Below, piece by piece: positions 1-6,960 of a DNA stretch of 64,000 bases. This DNA comes from Fontisubflavum oceani (GTDB lineage: Bacteria > Pseudomonadota > Alphaproteobacteria > Rhodobacterales > Rhodobacteraceae). The notes below the pieces were generated by a model. The model had not been told where the DNA came from. It worked only from the letters and a program-made list of their open reading frames with translations, and ran no database searches. A program made the translations under genes and the position numbers. Position 1 is the stretch's first letter, and the number at the start of each line of letters is the position of its first letter. The stretch spans positions 744,001 through 808,000 of the forward strand of contig NZ_CP129111.1 of assembly GCF_030407165.1 (NCBI RefSeq). The letters run 5' to 3'.

Positions 1-413
1 TCAAAAATCATCCCCGCAGGTGTCAGGTGATAGCCGAAGCAGTTCTGCACCACATCACCGGCGCCGATTCCAGCAGCGTGCAAGAACCGCCCCATCCGCC
101 ACCAATCATGGGTAATCCCACCGGGTTCATAAATCGGACCCGGGCTTTGGAACACATGGGCCACATTTGACGCCGGAATGCCCCCAAAGGGCGGCGCGGC
201 GGCCTGCCATTCGCTCAACTGCGATTTCCGCAGAACCGGCAATTTGGCCAGATCCTCCAGGCTTTCTACCTGTCCGATTCCTGGCAAACAGCTCCCTGGC
301 GCGGCCAAAACCCGGTCGATCTGCGCCTGCAGGCCAGCCAGTTGATCGGCGGCGCGGGCGTCAGCGCTGCGGGTCTCTAAGGTGTCGAAATACTGGGTCA
401 CATCGTCCCTCAT
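1..413 (-). CDS. Phenylacetate-CoA ligase-like AMP-forming enzyme, N-terminal part (runs off window)
   Basis: Partial gene; only the first ~137 codons lie in the window. The start ATG (411-413) shares one base with the livF stop codon, so it is the distal gene of the Liv-type operon. The translation begins MRDDVTQYFDTLETRSADAR, a typical N-terminus of the PaaK-like adenylate-forming family. Near the edge it reads NCFGYHLTPAGMIF, which matches the conserved segment of phenylacetate-CoA ligases that follows the helical N-terminal domain. Enzymes of this family activate an aryl or other carboxylic acid to its CoA thioester with ATP. The catalytic loop and C-terminal domain are outside the window, so substrate cannot be judged. 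Operon position suggests it activates an acid imported by the neighbouring ABC transporter (inference). Confidence 0.8.
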   Translation of the reverse strand, partial: MRDDVTQYFDTLETRSADARAADQLAGLQAQIDRVLAAPGSCLPGIGQVESLEDLAKLPVLRKSQLSEWQAAAPPFGGIPASNVAHVFQSPGPIYEPGGITHDWWRMGRFLHAAGIGAGDVVQNCFGYHLTPAGMIF

Positions 414-1267
414 TAGCTCAGCCACCGTTTGCGGCGACGATAAGAGCGCACGTCACGGAACGATTTGCGCCCGTCATCGCCCACACCGAGATAGAATTCT
501 TTGACATCCGGGTTTTCGCGCAGATCGGCGGCGGGACCATCCATCACCACGCGCCCGCTCTCCAGGATATAGCCGTAATGGGCAAAGCGGAGCGCCACAT
601 TGGTGTTCTGCTCAGCCAAGAGAAAGCTCACGCCCTCTTTCTCGTTCAGGTCTTTCACGATCCCGAAAATCTCTTCGACCAGCTGCGGCGCGAGGCCCAT
701 GCTCGGCTCGTCCAGCAGAATCGTCTCTGGCCGCGACATCAGCGCCCGGCCAATCGCCGTCATCTGTTGTTCACCGCCGGAGGTATAGCCCGCAAGGCTC
801 TTCCGCCGCTCTCTCAGCCGCGGGAAATAGTTGTAAACCAGTTCGAGATCGGCATCGATCGCCCCGCGCCCGTCTTTGCGCGTATAAGACCCGGTCAGAA
901 GGTTCTCTTCGACGGTCAAATGTTCAAAGCAGTGGCGACCTTCCATAACCTGGATCACGCCCCGTTCCACCAGATCGGAGGGGCTCAAATCTTGCACCCG
1001 CTCGCCGCGATATTGGATCGACCCTTTGGTGACCTCACCGCGTTCGGAATGCAGTAGGTTGGAAATGGCCTTCAGCGTCGTGGTCTTACCCGCGCCATTG
1101 CCGCCTAAAAGCGCGGTGATGCCACCCTTCGGCACCGTCAAGCTGACGCCTTTCAACACCAGAATCACGTGGTTGTAGATCACCTCGATATTGTTGACCT
1201 CAAGAAGCGTCTCCGCCCCTTCCAGCTCTGGGGCTTTTCCGTCCCCGTGGATCTCGGCATCCAGCAT
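413..1267 (-). CDS. livF: Branched-chain amino acid-type ABC transporter ATP-binding protein LivF
   Basis: About 284 residues; second ATPase of a Liv/HAAT-type importer. Walker A GGNGAGKTTT, signature TSGGEQQM and Walker B ETILLDEPS are all present. The Q-loop region reads GVIQVMEGRHCFEHLTVEENL, close to the family's VPEGR motif. I prefer the ATG at 1265-1267 (MLDAEIHG) because GGAGAG lies about seven bases upstream; an in-frame GTG at 1298-1300 would add 11 residues. The C-terminal ~25 residues (RSYRRRKRW) are a basic extension beyond the usual LivF end. It works with LivG, LivH, LivM and the binding protein encoded upstream. Named for family; the real substrate is not proven. Confidence 0.93.
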   Translation of the reverse strand: MLDAEIHGDGKAPELEGAETLLEVNNIEVIYNHVILVLKGVSLTVPKGGITALLGGNGAGKTTTLKAISNLLHSERGEVTKGSIQYRGERVQDLSPSDLVERGVIQVMEGRHCFEHLTVEENLLTGSYTRKDGRGAIDADLELVYNYFPRLRERRKSLAGYTSGGEQQMTAIGRALMSRPETILLDEPSMGLAPQLVEEIFGIVKDLNEKEGVSFLLAEQNTNVALRFAHYGYILESGRVVMDGPAADLRENPDVKEFYLGVGDDGRKSFRDVRSYRRRKRWLS

Positions 1268-1342
1268 GTCGCGGCTCTCCAACTCCGGCCTGGGGATCAC
1301 TCGATCGCCCCACCGTCATCTTTCCAAAAATTCGCAAAATCC

Positions 1343-1368
1343 CCGGCGGCAGCATTGGCCGCCGCCGG
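1343..1368 (-). terminator. GC-rich stem-loop between binding-protein gene and livF
   Basis: An eight-base perfect stem (1343-1350 with 1361-1368) and a ten-base loop lies just after the binding-protein stop. On the minus strand it is followed by a short TTTT and then TTTTT some 14 bases on. It looks like a partial terminator or an RNA-stabilising hairpin that lowers expression of livF relative to the binding protein, as is common in binding-protein operons (inference). Confidence 0.5.
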
Positions 1369-1379
1369 AGGTGTTCAGA

Positions 1380-2665
1380 TCAGCTTTCGTTGCACCGCAG
1401 CTCGATATTGTTCTCGGCTGCAAACGCGGCGCTGTCTTCGAGGACCAGCGGCGTGGTCACGCTGTCATCGGGTGCGATGAACTCGGTGAGCGTCACCCAT
1501 TCGCCGGCTTCGGCATTCCACTGCTGCATCCGGGCCATGCCGGTGCCGCCGTGATCCTCGCAGGAGACCGCGAATTCCGGCCCAATGCCTGGCATGCCAA
1601 GCTCTTCCATCCGTGCATTGGTCAGCTCAAGCGCCTCCATACCGTCACGCATCATCGATGCATCGATATCGGCCACGCCGTGGATTTCCTGCGCGGTGCG
1701 GGCAGCTTCGGCGGCCAACATCGCGGCATACATGCCACGGGTGTAGAGCACCGAACCCAGATTGGTGCCGTCACCGGCGGCCATGCCCGCATCGATCACA
1801 TGCTCCTGGATCTCGTCAAAGACCGGCAGATCGCCCAACACATTCATGTTCAGCGCGCGGTAGCCATTGGCATCCATGCCAGCGGGTTCCACGTCATGCT
1901 CGGCGCCGGCCCACCAGTTGCCGATGAAGTTTTCCATCGGGAAGCGGATGTTCGCGGCTTCTTGGATCGCGACCTGGTTCATCACGCCCCAGCCCCACAT
2001 GATCACATAGTCCGGACGCTCACGACGGATGGTGAGCCACTGGTTGCCCTGCTCTTGACCAGGATGGTCCACCGCGAGTTGGCTCAGCTCGAAGCCATGC
2101 ATCTCTGCCAGGGTTTCCAAGGTCCGGATCGGCTCCCGGCCATAAGCCGAGTTGTGATAGAGCAGTGTGATCGACTTACCTTCGAGAGAGCCGTCATTCT
2201 CGGTCAGCAAGTTGTTGATGATCACCGAGGCCGCGTCCCAGTAGTTCGCCGGATAGTTGAACACATGGGAGAAGACGGCACCGTTGGAGGCCGACGTCCG
2301 GCCATAGCCCATCGTGTGAAGTGGGATACCATCCGCCGTTGCGCGCGGGATCAACTGATAGGTGATACCGGTTGAAAGCGGCTGATAGACCAACGCGCCT
2401 TCGCCTTTGGTCGACTCATAGCATTCCACACCACGCTCGGTGTTATAGGCGGTTTCGCATTCGATCACCCGGGTCATCACCCCGCCGATGCCACCATCGC
2501 GTTGGTTTTCAGAAGCGTCATGTAATCCTGGTAGCCATCCGAGAACGGAATGCCGCCCGCCGCATAAGGCCCTGTCCGATAGCTGAGATCGGGGAACACA
2601 AGATCGGCAAGTGCCGGGCCTGCGGCCATCGCGCCTGCGATGGCGAGGGTTGCAAGTTTCTTCAT
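1380..2665 (-). CDS. ABC transporter periplasmic substrate-binding protein (HAAT/LivK-like), frameshifted
   Basis: Reads MKKLATLAIAGAMAAGPALA as a signal peptide, with GGGAGG nine bases before the ATG at 2663-2665. The mature protein has the type I periplasmic-binding fold of Liv-type binding proteins: PYAAGGIPFSDGYQDYMTLL, then VIECETAYNTERGVECYES. These two pieces are in different frames. The break is at about 2505-2512 (TTTTCAG on the plus strand); restoring one base gives MTLLENQRDGGIGGVMTRV, the expected join. The rest (~366 residues) is intact to the stop at 1380. Family members recognise branched amino acids, amides, urea or aromatic/dicarboxylic acids; here the flanking CoA ligases favour an organic acid. 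The frameshift is probably a sequence error. Confidence 0.88.
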
Positions 2666-2744
2666 CGGGGTAATCCTCCCTTTGGTTGATCCGATGTTGC
2701 GAATGCCGGGGTATGCCCCCGGTCGTCTGATGCGGCCCGCCCCG

Positions 2745-3821
2745 TCAGTGCGGGAAGGGCCACAGCCGTAGTTTTTCCTTCAAAAGTGCCCAAAGACGGG
2801 CCAGGCCATGCGGCTCAACAATCAAGAAGAACATGATCAATGCGCCCACGATGACAAACTCGAAATGGGTGGCCAGCGCCGTATCCCAGCCCAGCACATC
2901 CGTCAGAACGTTCCGCAGCAGCACCGGCAGCAAGACCATGAAGGCCGCGCCCGCAAAGGCCCCAAAGATCGACCCGAGCCCGCCAATAATGATCATGAAG
3001 AGCACCAGGAAGGACTTGGTGATGCCGTAAGCCTCGCCCACTTCAACCGCGCCCAGATAAACGGTGAAGAGCAGCGCGCCGGAGACGCCGACATAGAAGG
3101 AACTGACCGCAAAGGCCGTCAGTTTGGCCTTCAGCGGGTTCACCCCAATGATCTCCGCCGCGATATCCATATCGCGGATGGCCATCCATTGCCGCCCGAT
3201 GGAACCCCGGGTCAGGTTCCGCGCGGCCCAAGCCAAGACAAAGACAAACCCCAGGCAGAACAGGTATTTCACCCAAGATTCCGCGTTCGGCCCGGTGATC
3301 GCGAGACCGAACATCGTCCGCTCTGGCGCGTTAATCTGCCCCGAGGCGGAGTAGTTGTAGAACCACGGCACCTTGTTGAAGAGCCAAACCAGGAAGAACT
3401 GCGCCGCCAGCGTCGCCACGGCCAGATAGAACCCCTTGATCCGCAGGCTTGGCAGACCAAACATCACCCCGACAATCGCGGTCATGAACCCCGACAGCAG
3501 GGTGATCGTCACCATATCCATCCATGGGAAGGCCGTCATCAGTTTGTAGGAGGTATAGGCGCCGACCGCCATGAATCCGCCGGTCCCCAGGCTCACCTGC
3601 CCGCAATACCCCGTCAGGATGTTCAACCCCATCGCCGCGATGGCATAGATCAGGAACGGCAACAGTATCGCGTTGGACCAATAGTCATTGATCACGAAGG
3701 GAATGACCGCCAGCGCCACAAACAAGACGAAGTAATAGCGATAGCGATCGAACGCGATCGGGAAGGTCTGGTTGTCCGTTGTGTAGGACGTTTTGAAATC
3801 ACCGGCTTCACGGTAGAACAT
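2745..3821 (-). CDS. livM: Liv-type ABC transporter permease LivM
   Basis: 358-residue polytopic membrane protein with the LivM pattern: NILTGYCGQVSLGTGGFMAVGAYTSY early, then GLPSLRIKGFYLAVATLAAQ, and the cytoplasmic coupling segment near AIRDMDIAAEIIGVNPLKAKL. It forms the translocation pore together with LivH in the inner membrane. GAGGAGG precedes the ATG. Its start codon overlaps the stop of the small membrane gene 3821-4069 (TGATG), implying translational coupling. The 79-base gap to the binding-protein gene holds no obvious hairpin. Confidence 0.95.
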   Translation of the reverse strand: MFYREAGDFKTSYTTDNQTFPIAFDRYRYYFVLFVALAVIPFVINDYWSNAILLPFLIYAIAAMGLNILTGYCGQVSLGTGGFMAVGAYTSYKLMTAFPWMDMVTITLLSGFMTAIVGVMFGLPSLRIKGFYLAVATLAAQFFLVWLFNKVPWFYNYSASGQINAPERTMFGLAITGPNAESWVKYLFCLGFVFVLAWAARNLTRGSIGRQWMAIRDMDIAAEIIGVNPLKAKLTAFAVSSFYVGVSGALLFTVYLGAVEVGEAYGITKSFLVLFMIIIGGLGSIFGAFAGAAFMVLLPVLLRNVLTDVLGWDTALATHFEFVIVGALIMFFLIVEPHGLARLWALLKEKLRLWPFPH

Positions 3822-4069
3822 CAGACCGCCTCCTCATCGTCAAAAGTGGGCGTCCCACGGTTCGGCCGTTTGGCATAGCCGGTGTTTTCGGAATGGCGGA
3901 CCAGCCAGAGATAGGCGAAGAGGCCCAAGCCGCCGCCCACCGCCGCCAGGATCACAGCGGTGATCATCTGCCCAGTCTGGGAAACATCCGCCGAAAGCGC
4001 CAGGTAACCAAAGGCCCAAAAGCCGGACCAGGCCACCACATTGAGGATCGCTATGAGCTTGGCCATCAT
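3821..4069 (-). CDS. Small two-helix membrane protein embedded in the Liv-type operon
   Basis: 82 residues, start ATG at 4067-4069. Two hydrophobic segments are visible: roughly residues 5-25 (AILNVVAWSGFWAFGYLAL) and 33-57 (QMITAVILAAVGGGLGLFAY), followed by a short charged tail ending in acidic DDEEAV. It overlaps the upstream small gene by four bases (ATGA) and livM by one base, so it is co-translated with the permeases. I do not recognise a named family. Its position between two permease genes suggests an accessory subunit or assembly factor of the transporter (inference only). Confidence 0.85.
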   Translation of the reverse strand: MMAKLIAILNVVAWSGFWAFGYLALSADVSQTGQMITAVILAAVGGGLGLFAYLWLVRHSENTGYAKRPNRGTPTFDDEEAV

Positions 4070-4314
4070 CGTACCTCCACATATCGGTTAGCGGCAGCTA
4101 CCAAGGCTGCGAGGCCCCAAAAAAAGAACATGTCATAGAAGCTCCGCACCAGACCTGCGAGGTAGGTTATTCGAAGTTCTGTATGAATCGACGCCTGCAT
4201 ACCTGCAACGGACGCAGTCACCCTCAGCTCTGCGATATTGGCCACCGACATCAAAATGCCGAACACAAAGAGCACAGCAGGCATGATCAGAAATATCGGC
4301 CGTAGCTGGCTCAT
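4066..4314 (-). CDS. Second small membrane protein between livH and livM
   Basis: 82 residues beginning MSQLRPIFLIMPAVLFVFG. The start ATG (4312-4314) overlaps the livH stop by one base, and the stop overlaps the next small gene by four. One clear hydrophobic segment at about residues 7-25 and a second near 57-76 (FYDMFFFWGLAALVAAANRY), with a polar stretch between them. No recognised domain. A longer in-frame reading upstream would lie inside livH and is unlikely. As with its neighbour, tight overlap and permease context suggest a dedicated transporter accessory protein, but function is unknown. Confidence 0.82.
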   Translation of the reverse strand: MSQLRPIFLIMPAVLFVFGILMSVANIAELRVTASVAGMQASIHTELRITYLAGLVRSFYDMFFFWGLAALVAAANRYVEVR

Positions 4315-5300
4315 CACACCCTCTCGATGATTTTTTCGCCGAACAGGCCCTGCGGTCGGAAGACCAGGAAGACCAGCGCCAGCACATAGGCAAACCAATT
4401 CTCCGTCGCGCCGCCGATCATCGGGCCGATGGCGAATTCAAACAGCGCTTCACCCACGCCGATGATCAACCCGCCAACAATCGCGCCCGGGATCGAGGTG
4501 AACCCGCCCAACATCAGCACCGGCAGCGCCTTCAGCGCGATCAGCGACAGCGAGAACTGCACGCCCGATTTCGAGCCCCACATGATGCCCGCGACCAACG
4601 CCACGATACCGGCCAGGGACCAAACCAAAATCCAGACGTAGTTCAGCGAGATACCGACAGACAACGCCGCCTGATGATCATCCGCCACCGCGCGCATCGC
4701 GCGGCCGTTCTTAGTGTATTGCGAATAAGCGATCAGCCCGGCCACCAGAACGGCCGCAATCACCGCCGCCCAGATATCCAGATTGTCGATGAAGAACCCA
4801 TAGCCGAAGATGTTGAAGGTCGCCTGATCAATCGCGTCATTGATCCCCTGCGGCAGACCGACATCGAGATTGCGGATCTCCGAACCCCACATCAGATCGC
4901 TGACGCCTTCGAGGAAATAGGCCAAGCCAATCGTCGCCATGAACAGAATGATCGGCTCCTGCCCCACCAGATGTTTGAAGATCACCTTCTGCACAAAGAG
5001 CGCGAACAAGATCATCACACCCACGGTCAGCAAAATGGCGATCAGCGCCGGGACCTCCCACCCGAAATAGTGGATATCCGTGCCGAAAATCTCGTTGATC
5101 AGGTGGCCAAACGGCACCCGACCATCCTGGATACCCACCAGCGTCATCGCCGCAAAAAGCGCCATCACGCCTTGGGCATAGTTGAAGATGCCCGAGGCCT
5201 TGAAAATCAGCACAAAGCCAAGCGCAACAAGGGCATACATCACCCCCGTCATGAGGCCGTTCAGCGTGACCTCCATCGCGAAGATGAGTTGTTCAGGCAT
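4314..5300 (-). CDS. livH: Liv-type ABC transporter permease LivH
   Basis: 328 residues, strongly hydrophobic. Characteristic LivH stretches are GLMTGVMYALVALGFVLIFK and NYAQGVMALFAAM at the N-terminus, AMRAVADDHQAALSVGISLN as the cytoplasmic coupling loop, and KALPVLMLGGFTSIPGAIVGG followed by FRPQGLFGEKIIERV at the C-terminus. GAGGAG lies nine bases before the ATG at 5298-5300. It pairs with LivM to form the inner-membrane channel. It is separated from livG by the inserted secreted-protein gene 5319-5777. Confidence 0.95.
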   Translation of the reverse strand: MPEQLIFAMEVTLNGLMTGVMYALVALGFVLIFKASGIFNYAQGVMALFAAMTLVGIQDGRVPFGHLINEIFGTDIHYFGWEVPALIAILLTVGVMILFALFVQKVIFKHLVGQEPIILFMATIGLAYFLEGVSDLMWGSEIRNLDVGLPQGINDAIDQATFNIFGYGFFIDNLDIWAAVIAAVLVAGLIAYSQYTKNGRAMRAVADDHQAALSVGISLNYVWILVWSLAGIVALVAGIMWGSKSGVQFSLSLIALKALPVLMLGGFTSIPGAIVGGLIIGVGEALFEFAIGPMIGGATENWFAYVLALVFLVFRPQGLFGEKIIERV

Positions 5301-5318
5301 GTGATTGACTCCTCATTG

Positions 5319-5777
5319 TCACTCAACCTCCGCTCGTTCTCGTACTCGGAGTGCAAGGTTTTCCCCGATGCCGTAGGATATCTCATGGCCCACAGCCGTC
5401 GTCGTTAGCGGGCGCAACGTGACACCTCCCGAGTTCTGCCGGACGATCTCATAGGCGCCGCTATCGATAAGCTGTAACACCCAACCCTCCACGTCATCGA
5501 TGTCGGCGCCCGCCGCTGCGTTCGCCGCAACAAACGAGCAGTTAAGGGGCGTGTCAGGCACCGACCACAACTCCCATGCGCCATCCCCGATAACCCAAGC
5601 ATCAATCGGCCCATTTGGTGGGGGCGGCGCGATGTCCAAGTCTGAGACAACTGGTGATAATCCATTGGAGACCGTTTCCAGGCATCGTGCCTGAAACTCG
5701 TGAAGCGTGTCGCCCACCGCTGCCTGCGCTTGAAAGGCGACGAAGAGAAACGACAGGGATACCATCAGATGACGCAT
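5319..5777 (-). CDS. Predicted secreted protein of unknown function inserted between livG and livH
   Basis: 152 residues from the ATG at 5775-5777, chosen because MRHLMVSLSFLFVAFQAQA is a classical signal peptide; an upstream in-frame start would bury it. The mature part is acidic, has two cysteines (in ARCLETV and LNCSFVA) that could form a disulfide, and a repeated hydrophobic-polar pattern. I recognise no family. It sits in the same orientation as the operon but is loosely spaced (about 110 bases after livG), unlike the overlapping transporter genes. It looks like a later insertion into the operon. A phased three-copy repeat lies directly upstream. Confidence 0.65.
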   Translation of the reverse strand: MRHLMVSLSFLFVAFQAQAAVGDTLHEFQARCLETVSNGLSPVVSDLDIAPPPPNGPIDAWVIGDGAWELWSVPDTPLNCSFVAANAAAGADIDDVEGWVLQLIDSGAYEIVRQNSGGVTLRPLTTTAVGHEISYGIGENLALRVRERAEVE

Positions 5778-5853
5778 TGCACGTCCGATCCGCCGACGCA
5801 CGGACGGGGTTGGGCAAGTGTGAGGACCGCGCACCGCCGATCTCTCGCAAAAG

Positions 5854-5886
5854 ATACCGCGGATATACCGCGTCTATACGCGCCGT
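5854..5886. repeat. Three 11-bp direct repeats, ATAC(C)GCG-type
   Basis: Three tandem units start at 5854, 5865 and 5876, exactly 11 bases apart: ATACCGCGGAT, ATACCGCGTCT, ATACGCGCCGT. Within the first two units is a CGCGG-ATATA-CCGCG inverted repeat (5858-5872). The array fills the gap between the livG stop and the upstream region of the inserted secreted gene. Spacing of about one helical turn fits a protein-binding array, but a simple tandem duplication is possible. Confidence 0.6.
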
Positions 5887-5887
5887 T

Positions 5888-6709
5888 TCAGTCATGGCTG
5901 ACCCCCAGATAGGCATCGATCACATCGGGGTTGTTGCGCACCTCATCGGGCGTGCCATCGCCGATTTTCTTGCCGTAATCCATCACGACCACGCGGTCGG
6001 ACAGGTCCATCACCACGCCCATATCATGCTCGATCAGCGCGATCGTGGTGCCGAATTCGTCGTTCACGTCGAGGATGAAGCGCGACATGTCTTCCTTCTC
6101 CTCCACATTCATGCCCGCCATTGGCTCATCCAACAGCAAAATGCTCGGCTCGGCGACCAGGGCGCGCGCCAGCTCGACCCGTTTTTTTAAACCATAGGGC
6201 AGGCGGCCAACGGGCGTTTTGCGGATGTTCTGAATTTCAAGGAAGTCGATGACCTCCTCAGCCTTCTCGCGATTCTCAACCTCTTCGCGCTGTGCCTTGC
6301 CCCACCAGAGCGTCTGATCAAGGAAGTTCGACGTCATGTGGTTCAGGCGCCCGGTCATGATGTTGTCGAGCACGCTCATTCCGTCAAACAGCGCGATGTT
6401 CTGAAATGTCCGTGCGATCCCTTGGCGGGCAACCTGATAGGGCCGCATTGCCGGGCGACGCTTGTCGCGATACCAGACCTCGCCTTCCTGCGGATTGTAG
6501 AAGCCGGAAATCACGTTGAGCATCGAAGATTTGCCCGCGCCATTCGGCCCGATAATCGCTCGAATCTCTCCTTCGCGGATATCGAAGGAGATATCCTTGA
6601 TCGCCACCACACCGCCAAAGCGCAGCGTGATATTGCGCATCTCCATGACAACACCGCCGATCTCACGACCGTCTGCGGTGGTGTAGCCCTGTGGGCTCAT
6701 CTCATTCAT
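5888..6709 (-). CDS. livG: Branched-chain amino acid-type ABC transporter ATP-binding protein LivG
   Basis: 273 residues. Walker A GPNGAGKSS, switch region TFQNIALFDGMSVLDNIMTG, degenerate signature LPYGLKKRVELARAL (normal for LivG) and Walker B ILLLDEPMAGM are all visible. The typical long LivG insert follows the Q-loop (GRLNHMTSNFLDQTLWWGKA). The ATG at 6707-6709 is preceded by GGGAGGAG and overlaps the stop of the upstream small membrane gene by one base. It partners LivF to drive uptake. Confidence 0.95.
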   Translation of the reverse strand: MNEMSPQGYTTADGREIGGVVMEMRNITLRFGGVVAIKDISFDIREGEIRAIIGPNGAGKSSMLNVISGFYNPQEGEVWYRDKRRPAMRPYQVARQGIARTFQNIALFDGMSVLDNIMTGRLNHMTSNFLDQTLWWGKAQREEVENREKAEEVIDFLEIQNIRKTPVGRLPYGLKKRVELARALVAEPSILLLDEPMAGMNVEEKEDMSRFILDVNDEFGTTIALIEHDMGVVMDLSDRVVVMDYGKKIGDGTPDEVRNNPDVIDAYLGVSHD

Positions 6710-6960
6710 CACGTCTCCTCCCGCCGCGCGCGGGCCGCGCGAAAAACCAGGGCCCCGACGAACCCGTAAGCCAGCATAACGCCGACCGCGATCACCAACT
6801 CGTTGGCCCAAAGCTCAGGCATTCCCAAGATCAAAGCGGCCACCCCGCAAAGCCCGATGGCGCCGCCTTGCACGACCGTCGCGCCGCGCTGCAAAAAGCG
6901 CCCCGCGATCCAACTGGCAGCCAGGCCAATGGCAAAGAAACCAACCGCGATCAGGCTCAT
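6709..6960 (-). CDS. Small membrane protein between acyl-CoA ligase and livG
   Basis: 83 residues with two or three hydrophobic segments: MSLIAVGFFAIGLAASWIAG, then a Gly/Ala-rich middle (VVQGGAIGLCGVAALILG) and VIAVGVMLAYGFVGALVF before a basic tail (RAARARREET). The start overlaps the ligase stop by four bases and its stop overlaps livG by one. The basic C-terminus suggests it ends in the cytoplasm. No recognised family. This is the third tiny membrane protein coupled into this operon. Confidence 0.82.
   Translation of the reverse strand: MSLIAVGFFAIGLAASWIAGRFLQRGATVVQGGAIGLCGVAALILGMPELWANELVIAVGVMLAYGFVGALVFRAARARREET

Noticed and set aside
1191..2375. A 394-codon plus-strand frame opposite the binding-protein gene
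   Set aside because: The minus-strand frame encodes an unmistakable periplasmic binding protein; the plus-strand product has no family features.
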